64,000 bases of DNA from Pseudomonas chlororaphis. Lineage in GTDB: Bacteria > Pseudomonadota > Gammaproteobacteria > Pseudomonadales > Pseudomonadaceae. Shown here in pieces: positions 1-8,450 of the stretch (the first letter of the stretch is position 1; each line of letters opens with the position of its first letter). The translations under genes and the position numbers were made by a program. Where the stretch lies: contig NZ_JSFK01000029.1 in assembly GCF_000783395.1 (NCBI RefSeq), positions 1 through 64,000 on the forward strand, given 5' to 3'. The notes beneath the pieces were generated by a model. That model ran no database searches. It was not told the DNA's origin and saw only the letters and a list, made by a program, of their open reading frames with translations.

Positions 1-1239
1 GCGGTAGAAGCGGTCGAACAGTTTGCTCAGATGTTCCTGCGCAATCCCCGGGCCAAGGTTGTGCACTTGCAACCAGCACTCACCCGACTCGTCGCGGCGA
101 CGCAGACTGATCACCGATCCTTGATCGGCATGACGCACGGCATTGGCCAGCAGATTGCCGAGCGCCCGCTGCAACAGTTGCTGATCGGCAAGCAGTTCAC
201 CATGCAGTTGATTGTCCAGCCGCAGATCACGGTCATCCGCTAAGGCTTCAAAGTAATCACACAGTTCCCCGCCAACGCTGTGCAAATCCAGCGTTTGCAG
301 ATTGAGCGCGCGCTCGGCCTGTTCGGCACGGGCGAGGAACATCAGGTTCTCCGCCATGCGCTTGAGCCGCTCGAACTCTTCCATGTTCGAGGCCAGCACT
401 TCCTGATACTCCTCGGTGCTGCGCGGATGATTCAGCGCCTGACCGTTGCTCGCCAACAAGGTGTGCAGCGGCGTACGGATCTCGTGGGCGAGGTCAGCGG
501 AGAATTGCGAGAGACGCTGCACGCTGTCGTCCAGCCGCGCCAGCATGCCGTTGAGCGCCTGCACCGGTTCGAGCAGCTCGGCAGGCGTGCCGTTGGTGGG
601 CAAGCGCTGATCGAGGCTGCGCAGATCGATGCCGCGCACTGCTTCGCTCAACTGCCGCAACGGTTGCAGGCCCCGACGGAGTAACAGCAAGCCCAAGGCA
701 AAAGCGAGCAACGCGCCCAGTCCAACCGACAGGTACAAGCGCATGCGATAACTGCCGAGCATCTGCTCGCGCTCGCTCAGCACTTTGCCGGCGATGACCG
801 TCAACGGCTCGCCGTTCGGCCCTTGCGCTTCGCCGGATAACAGCGCCAGTTCAGCACCGTCCGGCGCTTGCCACGTGAGTACATCGGGACGCTTTGGCGT
901 TTGTTCGCGGGGGATAGCGTTCAGCGCCGGCAAATCGCGTTGACGCGGGTTGATGGCGATCACACTGGAACCATCGGCACGGCGCACCAGTAACAGGCTG
1001 TCGAGGTTACCGAGCATGTTCTGATACAGCCGTGGCCGTGCCTGCAAGGCATCGAGGCTGTCGCTGTCGGCGAGCAAGGCGCGCACTTGCTCCAGTCGTC
1101 CAAGCAATGCGAGGTCGTCGCGGTAGGCGATTTCCGAGGCCAGCGAGCGGTAGAGAAACACGCCAATCGCGCTCAACACCAAAGCACAGACCAATGCGAA
1201 CGCCAGCGCCAGGCGCCAGGCGATCGACCTAGAGCGCAT
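1..1239 (-). CDS. OmpR-pair heavy-metal/oxidant sensor histidine kinase (3' end cut by window)
   Basis: Open frame of 413 codons with no stop before the window edge, so the C-terminal ATP-binding part is missing. The start (ATG at 1239) overlaps the end of the upstream regulator gene by 11 bases, which implies translational coupling. Visible parts are an N-terminal membrane helix, a periplasmic sensor region, a second membrane helix near residues 180-200, a HAMP linker, and an H-box (DLAHEIRTPLH) whose phospho-acceptor is about His252. The architecture matches the CusS/CopS/HprS group of kinases. Copper, silver, peroxide or HOCl sensing are all possible. The neighbours (periplasmic transthyretin-like protein, HprR-like palindrome) favour an HprS-type role, which is inference. 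Confidence 0.88.
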   Translation of the reverse strand, partial: MRSRSIAWRLALAFALVCALVLSAIGVFLYRSLASEIAYRDDLALLGRLEQVRALLADSDSLDALQARPRLYQNMLGNLDSLLLVRRADGSSVIAINPRQRDLPALNAIPREQTPKRPDVLTWQAPDGAELALLSGEAQGPNGEPLTVIAGKVLSEREQMLGSYRMRLYLSVGLGALLAFALGLLLLRRGLQPLRQLSEAVRGIDLRSLDQRLPTNGTPAELLEPVQALNGMLARLDDSVQRLSQFSADLAHEIRTPLHTLLASNGQALNHPRSTEEYQEVLASNMEEFERLKRMAENLMFLARAEQAERALNLQTLDLHSVGGELCDYFEALADDRDLRLDNQLHGELLADQQLLQRALGNLLANAVRHADQGSVISLRRRDESGECWLQVHNLGPGIAQEHLSKLFDRFYR

Positions 1240-1909
1240 CGTCAGGGGCTTCCAGTTGATAGCCGACACCGCGCACGGTGTGAATCAGTTTCGGCATATA
1301 CGGATCATCGACTTTGGAGCGCAAACGGCGCACTGCAACCTCGACCATGTTGGTGTCGCTGTCGAAATTCAGGTTCCACACCTGCGAGGCGATCAGCGTG
1401 CGCGACAGCACTTCGCCCTGACGGCTGGCGAGCAATTGCAACAAGGCGAACTCCTTGTTGGTCAGGGCAATGCGCTGGCCGCCGCGACTGACACGGCGGC
1501 GCAACACATCGATTTCCAGATCGGCGATGGTGTACGACTCGGCTTCGCGCATCGGCCCGCGCCGTAGCAACGTGCGTACCCGTGCGAGCAGTTCGGCGAA
1601 GGCGAAGGGCTTGAGCAAGTAATCGTCAGCGCCCAGTTCGAGGCCGCGCACGCGGTCTTCAATGGCGTCCTTGGCGGTCAGGAACAACACTGGCGTGGCG
1701 CCGCGCTGGCGGATCAGCTGCAGCAATTGCCAGCCATTGAGGCCGGGGAGCATCACGTCGAGGATGATCAGGTCATATTCCTGTTGCTCGATAAAGTAGC
1801 GCCCATCGAGGCCATTGAGCGCCACGTCCACGGCAAAACCCGACTCGCCCAGGCCCTTGGCGAGGAAATTCGCGGTTTTGGCTTCATCTTCTACGACCAG
1901 CAAACGCAT
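1229..1909 (-). CDS. OmpR-family response regulator (HprR/CusR/CopR type)
   Basis: 226 aa, full length for the family. The receiver domain occupies residues 1-115, with the acidic pocket near VVEDEA, phospho-acceptor Asp51 in LIILDVMLPG and the conserved Lys in LLKPF. The C-terminal half is an OmpR winged helix ending in the typical HTVRGVGYQLE. It is the first gene of the pair and the kinase start lies inside its 3' end. It faces away from the GlcG-like/hiuH genes across about 136 bases that hold a perfect palindrome, the likely operator for autoregulation and control of the divergent genes. From sequence alone it cannot be assigned firmly to copper or to oxidant sensing. Confidence 0.9.
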   Translation of the reverse strand: MRLLVVEDEAKTANFLAKGLGESGFAVDVALNGLDGRYFIEQQEYDLIILDVMLPGLNGWQLLQLIRQRGATPVLFLTAKDAIEDRVRGLELGADDYLLKPFAFAELLARVRTLLRRGPMREAESYTIADLEIDVLRRRVSRGGQRIALTNKEFALLQLLASRQGEVLSRTLIASQVWNLNFDSDTNMVEVAVRRLRSKVDDPYMPKLIHTVRGVGYQLEAPDDAL

Positions 1910-1962
1910 GGCACACCTCGATTATTCAGACACACAGGCTAGGCGCCTTCGGCGGCGTTGCC

Positions 1963-1980
1963 CATTACAAACTTGTAATC
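1963..1980. promoter_or_regulatory. HprR/CusR-like palindromic operator
   Basis: CATTACAAACTTGTAATC contains a perfect 7-bp inverted repeat (ATTACAA/TTGTAAT) with a 2-base spacer, in the space between the divergent regulator and GlcG-like genes. From memory, the E. coli HprR (YedW) box is CATTACAA-N2-TTGTAATG, which this matches at 17 of 18 positions. The E. coli CusR box is related but has TGACAA arms. The position suits control of both divergent transcripts. Binding is inferred. Confidence 0.7.
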
Positions 1981-2045
1981 AGACTGACGAGGTTCTGACG
2001 AAGAGCGGCGATTAAGGTGTCGACCTTCGCTTTTGGAGCCTGTCC

Positions 2046-2531
2046 ATGACCGTCAAATACCTTGTAGCCAGCCTGATGATCGGCCTCAGTGGCGTCGCTG
2101 CCGCCAGTCCTGAGCTGCCGCGTCACGCTGACCTCGACCTGAAAACTGCACGGCTGCTCGCCGACACGGCAATGGCCCACTGCACCGGCACGGTGTCGGT
2201 GCTCGACCGTGGCGGCAATCTGTTGGTGACCCTGCGCGGCGACGGTGTCGGTCCGCACAACACCGCCGCCAGCCAACGCAAGGCGTATACCGCGCTGTCG
2301 ACCAAAACCGCCACCCGGTTGTTCGCCGAACGTGCTCGCAGCAATCCGGAAACCGCCAACCTCAACACCCTCGATGAGTTGCTGTTGCTCGGCGGCGGGA
2401 TCCCGCTGTTCCTCGGCACTGAACTGGTGGGGGCGATGGGCGTGGCCGGTTCCGGCGGCGGCGAGCAAGACGAAAACTGTGCGATCAAGGCTGCCGAAAA
2501 AACCGGTCTGGCCACTACCCGTTCCCAATAA
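2046..2531 (+). CDS. Secreted GlcG/HbpS-like (DUF336) protein
   Basis: 161 aa. The first ~20 residues are a Sec signal peptide (hydrophobic core, then AAASPELP). The rest is a compact DUF336 (GlcG/HbpS) domain. The family binds haem or small ligands in some members (HbpS of Streptomyces senses redox stress with a two-component kinase), and most members have no assigned reaction. The start has GGAG at 2035-2038. It is followed after 12 bases by the transthyretin-like gene, so the two form an operon divergent from the two-component pair. A periplasmic accessory role in the stress response is inferred. Confidence 0.82.
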   Translation: MTVKYLVASLMIGLSGVAAASPELPRHADLDLKTARLLADTAMAHCTGTVSVLDRGGNLLVTLRGDGVGPHNTAASQRKAYTALSTKTATRLFAERARSNPETANLNTLDELLLLGGGIPLFLGTELVGAMGVAGSGGGEQDENCAIKAAEKTGLATTRSQ

Positions 2532-2543
2532 GGAGATGCATCC

Positions 2544-2954
2544 ATGAGCACTTTGCGCATGACCTTCGCCGCGCTCGGCCTGAGCGCTTTTTCCAGCTTG
2601 GCCCTGGCCGCCGGCAACCCGTTGAGCGTGCACGTGCTCAACCTGGAAAACGGCCTGCCGTCGCCGGGCATTAACGTGACCCTGGAAAAACACGTCGGCG
2701 AGAACTGGCAGCCTCTTGCTCAAGGCACGACCAATGAACAAGGGCGCATCGCCGAACTGTTCCCGGCCAAACAGCCTTTTGAAGCGGGTGAATACCGCGT
2801 GGTGTTCAAGACCGGCGAGTACTTCAAGAAGGTCAAGCACGACACCTTCTTCCCGGAAATACCGGTGATTTTTGAAGTGAAGCAGACCGATCAGCACTAC
2901 CACATCCCGCTGCTGCTCAGCCCGTACGGTTTCTCGACCTATCGCGGTTCGTAA
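2544..2954 (+). CDS. hiuH: Periplasmic 5-hydroxyisourate hydrolase/transthyretin-like protein
   Basis: 136 aa with a signal peptide (cleavage near LALAAGN). The mature part has the family signatures: N-terminal HVLNLENGLPS, a central Arg in NEQGRI, and the C-terminal block YHIPLLLSPYGFSTYRGS ending in the invariant YRGS. The family hydrolyses 5-hydroxyisourate in purine breakdown. The export signal places this copy in the periplasm, as for E. coli YedX/HiuH, which is likewise encoded beside the HprRS two-component genes. Start has AGGAG 7 bases upstream. No other urate genes are nearby, so the in vivo substrate is uncertain. Confidence 0.9.
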   Translation: MSTLRMTFAALGLSAFSSLALAAGNPLSVHVLNLENGLPSPGINVTLEKHVGENWQPLAQGTTNEQGRIAELFPAKQPFEAGEYRVVFKTGEYFKKVKHDTFFPEIPVIFEVKQTDQHYHIPLLLSPYGFSTYRGS

Positions 2955-3009
2955 GCCCCACTCCTACAGGTTCTGTGGCTTGCCTGAGAAATGCTGGATG
3001 GCGGAAAAC

Positions 3010-3106
3010 CCTGTGGGAGCCTGGCTTGCCAGCGATGGCGTCCGTACAGCAGACATCGATGTCGGCTGATGCACCGCTATCGCTGGCAAGCCAGCTCCCA
3101 CAGGGG
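3010..3106. repeat. REP pair, family A (GTGGGAGC...GGCTTGCCAGCGAT)
   Basis: Two inverted copies of a short REP unit (about 3010-3038 and 3077-3106) flank a variable centre, lying between converging hiuH and the Crp/Fnr gene. The same unit recurs at 32179-32274. Such BIME-like pairs are typical of Pseudomonas intergenic space and may act as terminators or mRNA stabilisers. Confidence 0.85.
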
Positions 3107-3119
3107 CCGGGGTGCATTG

Positions 3120-3797
3120 TCAGATCGTGGCCAGGGCGCGCAATCGCGCGGGGTCGAGGATTTCGATCTCGCCATACCCGAGTCCGATAATCCCCTGCCC
3201 CTGCAAATCCTTGAGGATCTGGTTGGTGGTCTGCCGCGACAGCGACAGCATCGACGCCAATTGCTCCTGCGGCAGTTGCAGCACCCGGCGTGGCGCGTCG
3301 AGTTCGCCGTAGCCTTCGGCGATCATCAGCAAGCGATGGGCCAGACGTGCCGGGGCCGGCAGCAGGCTCAGTTGTTCGAGGTTGATGAAGGCCAGGCGCA
3401 GTTTGTGGCTCATCAGTAGCGCCAGATGTCGCCAGTACACCGGCTGTTCATCGAGCAGTTTCAACAGCGCCGCCTGCGGAATATTCAGCAACGTGCACGG
3501 CCCGACTGCGTAGGCGTCATGGGTACGTGGCTGACCATCGAACAGGCAGATTTCGCCGAACCAGTGCGGCGCTTCTACCAGACTCAACAAAGCTTCCTTG
3601 CCCTGCTCACTCACCGCGCCGATCCGCACGACGCCATCGAGCACCGCGTACAAGCCGCACGGTGCATCACCACGCTGGAACAAGCGCTGCCCCGCCGTCA
3701 GCCGCCGCTCCCGCGCTGCCGCCAGCAAGCTATCCTGAAAGGGCACCGGCAGATGACTGAACCACTGGCCACTCATCAGCCGCGAACGTATTTGCAT
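3120..3797 (-). CDS. Crp/Fnr-family transcriptional regulator
   Basis: 225 aa. The start is ATG at 3797, supported by AGGAG about 8 bases upstream; a longer frame exists but its extension is not family-like. The N-terminal half is a cyclic-nucleotide-binding-like beta roll (GLYAVLDGVVRIG, HWFGEICLFDGQPRTHDA). The C-terminal half carries a winged helix with the recognition segment LASMLSLSRQTTNQILKDL. There is no N-terminal Cys cluster, so it is not an Fe-S FNR/Anr. The ligand-binding loop differs from the cAMP-binding consensus. It diverges from the Mpo1-like gene, a possible target. Effector unknown. Confidence 0.85.
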   Translation of the reverse strand: MQIRSRLMSGQWFSHLPVPFQDSLLAAARERRLTAGQRLFQRGDAPCGLYAVLDGVVRIGAVSEQGKEALLSLVEAPHWFGEICLFDGQPRTHDAYAVGPCTLLNIPQAALLKLLDEQPVYWRHLALLMSHKLRLAFINLEQLSLLPAPARLAHRLLMIAEGYGELDAPRRVLQLPQEQLASMLSLSRQTTNQILKDLQGQGIIGLGYGEIEILDPARLRALATI

Positions 3798-3881
3798 AAA
3801 CACTCCTGGATTGTCGCCTGCCTGACAGAGCGAACCCTGATCCCGAGGGATGATGCGATCAACCCTACCGGAGGAACAACA

Positions 3882-4406
3882 ATGAAAAGCCTCGTCGACC
3901 ATCTCAGTCAATACGCCGCCTACCACCGTGATCCGCGCAATATCGCCAGCCACTTTATCGGCATTCCGCTGATTGTGGTGGCCGTTGCGGTGTTGTTGTC
4001 GCGTCCGGAATGGTCGCTGGGCGGCTTATGGATATCTCCCGCGGTTGTCGTGGCGCTGGCCTCGGCGTGGTTTTACCTGCGACTGGAAGTGAAGCTGGGC
4101 GTGTTAATGACCGTGCTGATGGGCTTGTCGGTCTGGGCCGGGCATGTGCTGGCGCAGCAGAGCACCATGGTCTGGCTAAGCAGTGGTCTGGCGATGTTTG
4201 TGGTCGGCTGGGTGATCCAGTTTGTCGGGCATCACTATGAAGGGCGCAAACCGGCGTTTGTCGATGATGTGTCGGGGCTGATTGTCGGGCCGTTATTTGT
4301 CGTGGCCGAGTTGGCGTTCGTGCTGGGGATGCGGCATGAGCTGAAAGAGCAGATCGAGGCGCGGGCGGGGGTGGTGCGAGTTAATCCGAATCGTGCGGCA
4401 ATCTAG
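3882..4406 (+). CDS. Mpo1-like (DUF962) membrane protein
   Basis: 174 aa, starting at the ATG after a strong GGAGGA. It begins with YAAYHRDPRNIASHFIGIP and later has QFVGHHYEGRKPA, the conserved His-bearing segments of the DUF962/Mpo1 family, with four hydrophobic spans between and around them. Yeast Mpo1 is an Fe(II)-dependent dioxygenase that acts on 2-hydroxy fatty acids in alpha-oxidation. A lipid-related role here is inferred from the family. The gene is monocistronic and divergent from the Crp/Fnr regulator. Downstream lies a REP-like hairpin. Confidence 0.83.
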   Translation: MKSLVDHLSQYAAYHRDPRNIASHFIGIPLIVVAVAVLLSRPEWSLGGLWISPAVVVALASAWFYLRLEVKLGVLMTVLMGLSVWAGHVLAQQSTMVWLSSGLAMFVVGWVIQFVGHHYEGRKPAFVDDVSGLIVGPLFVVAELAFVLGMRHELKEQIEARAGVVRVNPNRAAI

Positions 4407-4419
4407 ACTTCAACCCTGC

Positions 4420-4520
4420 TCGTTCCCACGCTCTGCGTGGGAACGTCGCCATGGACGCTCCGCGTCCACTGTGACGCAGAGCGTCACGGGATGCGTTCCC
4501 ACGCAGAGCGTGGGAACGAT
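4420..4520. repeat. REP-like hairpin cluster, family D (CGTTCCCACGC...GCGTGGGAACG)
   Basis: Nested inverted repeats: CGTTCCCACGCTCTGCGTGG and its inverse at the far end, with GACGCAGAGCGTC in the middle. It sits between the converging Mpo1-like and cysA genes. A similar element lies at 23749-23850 and a degenerate one at 8762-8856. It probably serves as a bidirectional transcription stop or mRNA 3' protector. Confidence 0.82.
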
Positions 4521-4523
4521 CAG

Positions 4524-5513
4524 TTAAAGGCTGGCGACTTTCTGCCAGACCTTCGGCTTGAAGAACAAGGTCTCACCCTTGGCCAGGCCGATCAGGCTGT
4601 CGTGATCTTTCACCACTTCGGCCTCGATCAGGTCAGTCTGCCCTTCGACCTTCAACGTTACACGCGTAGTCGCGCCCAACGGCCGAATATCACGCACCTC
4701 AGCCGCGTGGTGATCCTCCAGCTCATGCTTGGACAACGACACTTCATGCGGGCGGAACAGCACGTGGTTGTCGTCGCTCAACAGCAAACGGTTCGAATCG
4801 CCGAGGAAGTGATAAACGAAATCGCTGGCCGGGTTTTCGTAGACGTCGCCCGGTGAGCCGATCTGCTCGATCACGCCCTTGTTCATCACCACGATGCGGT
4901 CGGCGACTTCCATCGCTTCTTCCTGGTCGTGGGTCACGAACACCGAGGTCAGGTTGATGTCTTCATGCAACCGCGCCAGCCAGCGGCGCAGCTCTTTACG
5001 CACCTTGGCGTCGAGAGCGCCGAACGGTTCGTCCAGCAGCAGCACTTTAGGCTCCACCGCCAAAGCACGAGCCAAAGCGATACGCTGACGCTGACCACCG
5101 GACAACTGCTCCGGGTAACGATCCGACAACCAGTCCAGCTGCACCATGTTCAGCAGTTCATGCACCTTGACCGCGATCTGGCTTTCGTTCGGACGCTGGT
5201 TTTTCGGTTTCATGCGCAGACCGAACGCGACGTTATCGAACACGGTCATGTGCCGGAACAACGCGTAATGCTGGAACACGAAACCGACGTTGCGATCGCG
5301 CACGTCGTGGCCGGAAACGTCTTCCCCGTGGAAGACGATGTTGCCGTTATCCGGGGTTTCCAGACCGGCAATGATCCGCAGCAGCGTGGTCTTGCCACAG
5401 CCCGACGGGCCGAGCAACGCGACCAGCTCACCGCTGTGGATGTCCAGGCTGATGTTGTCCAGCGCCTTGAACGCATTGAAATTCTTGCTGACGTTACGCA
5501 CTTCGATCGACAT
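4524..5513 (-). CDS. cysA: Sulfate/thiosulfate ABC transporter ATP-binding protein CysA
   Basis: 329 aa. Walker A GPSGCGKTT is at about residues 35-43, followed by a Q-loop (FVFQHYALF), the ABC signature LSGGQRQR, Walker B VLLLDEPFGALD and the switch His in THDQEEA. The C-terminal regulatory region holds the FRPHEVSL segment typical of CysA. Energises sulfate import through CysT/CysW. Starts 3 bases after the cysW stop. It is the last gene of the unit oscA-sbp-cysT-cysW-cysA and is followed by a REP-like hairpin. In Pseudomonas the unit is expected to answer to sulfur supply through CysB. Confidence 0.96.
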   Translation of the reverse strand: MSIEVRNVSKNFNAFKALDNISLDIHSGELVALLGPSGCGKTTLLRIIAGLETPDNGNIVFHGEDVSGHDVRDRNVGFVFQHYALFRHMTVFDNVAFGLRMKPKNQRPNESQIAVKVHELLNMVQLDWLSDRYPEQLSGGQRQRIALARALAVEPKVLLLDEPFGALDAKVRKELRRWLARLHEDINLTSVFVTHDQEEAMEVADRIVVMNKGVIEQIGSPGDVYENPASDFVYHFLGDSNRLLLSDDNHVLFRPHEVSLSKHELEDHHAAEVRDIRPLGATTRVTLKVEGQTDLIEAEVVKDHDSLIGLAKGETLFFKPKVWQKVASL

Positions 5514-5516
5514 GAA

Positions 5517-6389
5517 TTATTCCTCCGCGGCGCTGGCGCGCAGGCGGTTGATACGGTTTTCGCTCCACTGCTTGAGCAGCAGGATGAAGAGCGCCAGGAT
5601 CAGCAACAGGCTCGCCACGGCGAACGCGGCCACGTGGTTGTATTCGTTGTAGAGGATCTCGACGTGCAGCGGCAAGGTGTTGGTCACCCCGCGAATGTGC
5701 CCGGAGACCACCGACACCGCACCGAACTCACCCATGGCCCGCGCGGTACACAACACCACGCCATAGATCAGGCCCCACTTGATGTTCGGCACGGTGACAT
5801 GCCAGAACATCTGCCAGCCATTGGCGCCGAGCAGTCGCGCGGCTTCTTCTTCCTGCGTGCCTTGTTCCTGCATCAGCGGAATCAGCTCACGAGCGACGAA
5901 CGGCACGGTGACGAAGATCGTCGCCAGCACGATGCCCGGCAAGGCGAAGACGATCTGGATGTCGTGATCCTGCAGCCACGGCCCGAACAGGCCCTGCGCA
6001 CCGAACATCAACACGTAGACCAGACCAGCGATCACCGGCGACACCGAGAACGGCAGGTCGATCAGCGTCACCAGCATGCTCTTGCCACGGAACGAGTATT
6101 TGCTCACGCACCACGCGGCGCTGACGCCGAACACCAGGTTCAACGGCACCGAAATCAGCACGGCGAACACGGTGAGTTTCAGTGCCGAAAGCGCATCCGG
6201 TTCAAAGATCGCGGTGAAGAAAGCGCCGAGGCCATTCTTCAAACCCTGCGATACGACGATGAACAACGGCAGTAGCAGAAACAGGAAAAAGACCAGCCAG
6301 CCAAGACCGATCAGGATTCTGCGCGAAGTGGCGCTGCCACGGCGCGCAGCGTTGGCCGAAGAGGCGGCCGCAATAGACGATTGGGACAT
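5517..6389 (-). CDS. cysW: Sulfate ABC transporter permease CysW
   Basis: 290 aa inner-membrane permease with six predicted spans. The cytoplasmic EAA loop reads QEEEAARLLGANGWQMFWHVTVP, which contacts the CysA dimer. Residues 1-30 are a polar, Ser/Ala-rich N-terminal tail. It lies 13 bases after cysT and 3 bases before cysA. Together with CysT it forms the channel for sulfate delivered by Sbp. Confidence 0.95.
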   Translation of the reverse strand: MSQSSIAAASSANAARRGSATSRRILIGLGWLVFFLFLLLPLFIVVSQGLKNGLGAFFTAIFEPDALSALKLTVFAVLISVPLNLVFGVSAAWCVSKYSFRGKSMLVTLIDLPFSVSPVIAGLVYVLMFGAQGLFGPWLQDHDIQIVFALPGIVLATIFVTVPFVARELIPLMQEQGTQEEEAARLLGANGWQMFWHVTVPNIKWGLIYGVVLCTARAMGEFGAVSVVSGHIRGVTNTLPLHVEILYNEYNHVAAFAVASLLLILALFILLLKQWSENRINRLRASAAEE

Positions 6390-6402
6390 GGTTCGCGCCT
6401 CC

Positions 6403-7221
6403 TTATGGGGTTTCGATGCGCCGCTGCAGCAAGTTGATCAGCAGCAACAGGACGAAGGAAACCACCAGCATCAGCACGCCGATGGCGGTAGCGCCGGTGT
6501 AATCGTATTGGTCGAGTTTGACCATGATCAGCAGCGGCAAGATCTCGGTTTTCATCGGCATGTTGCCGGCAATGAAAATCACCGAACCGTACTCGCCGAC
6601 GCCACGGGCGAACGCCAAGGCAAAACCGGTCAGCCAGGCTGGCAGCAGCGCAGGTACGAGGATGTGGCGGAACACCTGCAAAGGTTTCGCGCCGAGGCAC
6701 GCCGCCGCTTCTTCGACTTCACGAGGAATATCGGCCAGCACCGGCTGCACCGTGCGCACCACGAACGGCAGGGTGACGAAGGTCAGCGCCAGAGTGATAC
6801 CGAGCGGGGTGTAGGCGATTTTGAAACCGAGGTCAGCGGCGAATTGGCCGACCAGACCGGCCGGCGCGTAAAGCGCAGTCAACGCGATACCGGCCACGGC
6901 GGTCGGCAGGGCGAACGGCAGATCGATCATCGCGTCGATCACCTTGCGCCCCGGGAAGGTGTAGCGCACCAGCACCCAGGCCAGCAGCGTGCCGATGATG
7001 CCGTTGATGATCGCCGCACACAGCGCGGTGCCGAAGCTCAGCTTCAACGCGGCCAGCACCCGTGGTGCGGAAATGATCGTCCAGAACTGATCCCAGGTAA
7101 GTTGCGCGGCGTGGACGAACATCGCCGCCAGCGGGATAAGCACAATCAGGCTGAGGTACACCAAGGTGTAGCCCAGCGTCAGCCCGAAGCCGGGTATGAC
7201 GGGGGAGATACGACGCGACAT
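6403..7221 (-). CDS. cysT: Sulfate ABC transporter permease CysT (CysU)
   Basis: 272 aa with six membrane segments and the EAA loop REVEEAAACLGAKPLQVFRHILVP. The start ATG has AAGGA about 7 bases upstream. It partners CysW. It lies 70 bases after sbp, and that gap holds a terminator-like hairpin. This would allow more binding protein than permease to be made, a usual arrangement for binding-protein transporters. Confidence 0.95.
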   Translation of the reverse strand: MSRRISPVIPGFGLTLGYTLVYLSLIVLIPLAAMFVHAAQLTWDQFWTIISAPRVLAALKLSFGTALCAAIINGIIGTLLAWVLVRYTFPGRKVIDAMIDLPFALPTAVAGIALTALYAPAGLVGQFAADLGFKIAYTPLGITLALTFVTLPFVVRTVQPVLADIPREVEEAAACLGAKPLQVFRHILVPALLPAWLTGFALAFARGVGEYGSVIFIAGNMPMKTEILPLLIMVKLDQYDYTGATAIGVLMLVVSFVLLLLINLLQRRIETP

Positions 7222-7235
7222 AAAAGTCCTTGGTT

Positions 7236-7273
7236 AAAAAACGCGCGAAGCCCCGAAGGTAAATCCGGGGCTT
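7236..7273 (-). terminator. Attenuating terminator between sbp and cysT
   Basis: On the minus strand an 8-bp stem AAGCCCCG/CGGGGCTT (7248-7255 with 7266-7273) precedes a T-run at 7236-7241. It lies inside the operon, downstream of sbp and before cysT, so partial termination with read-through is the likely effect. Confidence 0.7.
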
Positions 7274-7291
7274 GTTTATGGCTATGAAAAC

Positions 7292-8305
7292 TTACTGCGC
7301 CTGATAAATCTGGTCGAACACGCCACCGTCGTTGAAGAATTTCGGTTGCGCGGTTTTCCAGCCGCCGAAGTCCTTGTCGATGGTTACCAGGTCCAGTTTC
7401 GGGAACTGCTGGGCGTACTTGGCAGCTACGTCCTTGTCACGTGGACGGTAGAAGTTCTTCGCGGCAATTTCCTGACCGGCCGGACTGTACAGGTGCTTCA
7501 GGTAGGCTTCGGCGATCTGCTCGTTACCCTTCTTCTCGGCGTTCTTGTCGACCACGGCCACTGGCGGCTCGGCGAGGATCGACAGCGAAGGCACGACGAT
7601 GTCGAACTTGTCGGCGCCGCCATCTTCTTTCAGCGCCAGGAACGCTTCGTTTTCCCAGGCCAGCAACACGTCACCCTGACCGTTGTTGACGAAGGTGATG
7701 GTCGAACCGCGCGCACCGGTGTCGAGGATCGGCACGTGCTTGAACAGGGTCTGCACATATTCTTTGGCTTTGGCTTCGTCACCGCCGTTGGCTTTCAGGC
7801 CGTAGGCCCAGGCGGCGAGGAAATTCCAGCGCGCGCCGCCGGAGGTTTTCGGATTTGGGGTGATCACCGAGACGTCGTTCTTGACCAGATCGCCCCAGTC
7901 CTTGATGCCTTTCGGGTTGCCCTTGCGCACCAGGAACACAATGGTCGAGGTGTACGGCGTGCTCGCTTCCGGCAGACGCTTCTGCCAGTCGGCGGGCAGG
8001 GTCTTGCCGAGTTTGGCGATTTCGTCGATGTCGCCAGCCAGCGCCAGCGTCACCACGTCAGCGCGCAGACCGTCGATCACCGCACGGCCCTGCTTGCCCG
8101 AACCACCGTGAGATTGCTGGATTTTCACGGTGTCGCCAGCGTGGTCTTTCTGCCAGAACTTGATGAATTCAGCGTTGTAGTCCTGATACAGCTCGCGCGT
8201 CGGGTCATACGACACGTTGAGCAGTTCGTAATCCTTGGCAACGGCGGAACCGGCAAACACAGCACTGGCCAGCGCGGCCAAAGCGTAACGGCGAATCGAC
8301 GACAT
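7292..8305 (-). CDS. sbp: Periplasmic sulfate-binding protein
   Basis: 337 aa with a clear Sec signal peptide (MSSIRRYALAALASAVFAGSAVA cut before KDYELLN). The mature start KDYELLNVSYDPTRELYQ is the sulfate-binding family signature. SHGGSGKQGRAV and NPKTSGGARW are ligand-loop segments. Captures sulfate in the periplasm for CysTWA. Start supported by AGGAG. Between it and the upstream oscA lies a family C REP hairpin. Confidence 0.96.
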   Translation of the reverse strand: MSSIRRYALAALASAVFAGSAVAKDYELLNVSYDPTRELYQDYNAEFIKFWQKDHAGDTVKIQQSHGGSGKQGRAVIDGLRADVVTLALAGDIDEIAKLGKTLPADWQKRLPEASTPYTSTIVFLVRKGNPKGIKDWGDLVKNDVSVITPNPKTSGGARWNFLAAWAYGLKANGGDEAKAKEYVQTLFKHVPILDTGARGSTITFVNNGQGDVLLAWENEAFLALKEDGGADKFDIVVPSLSILAEPPVAVVDKNAEKKGNEQIAEAYLKHLYSPAGQEIAAKNFYRPRDKDVAAKYAQQFPKLDLVTIDKDFGGWKTAQPKFFNDGGVFDQIYQAQ

Positions 8306-8370
8306 GGTGAAAGCTCCTGGAATTCGGGTGGTGGCTTTTTCTTATGACTATCTGGATCGGGTGTGCCGGC

Positions 8371-8441
8371 TAAAGATCGCAGCCTTCGGCAGCTCCTACA
8401 CACAGCCCCCTGTAGGAGCTGCCGCAGGCTGCGATCTTTTG
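8371..8441. repeat. REP hairpin, family C (AAGATCGCAGCC...GGCTGCGATCTT)
   Basis: Two inverted units, AAAGATCGCAGCCTTCGGCAG and CTGCCGCAGGCTGCGATCTT, with TAGGAGCT near the centre, form a long hairpin in the oscA-sbp gap. A second copy is at 42046-42121. Typical of the Pseudomonas REP landscape. Confidence 0.85.
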
Positions 8442-8450
8442 ATCTTCAAC

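Noticed and set aside
4929..6275. 448-codon plus-strand frame over cysA/cysW
   Set aside because: Shadow of well-supported ABC genes on the other strand; His/Arg/Gln-rich, not protein-like.
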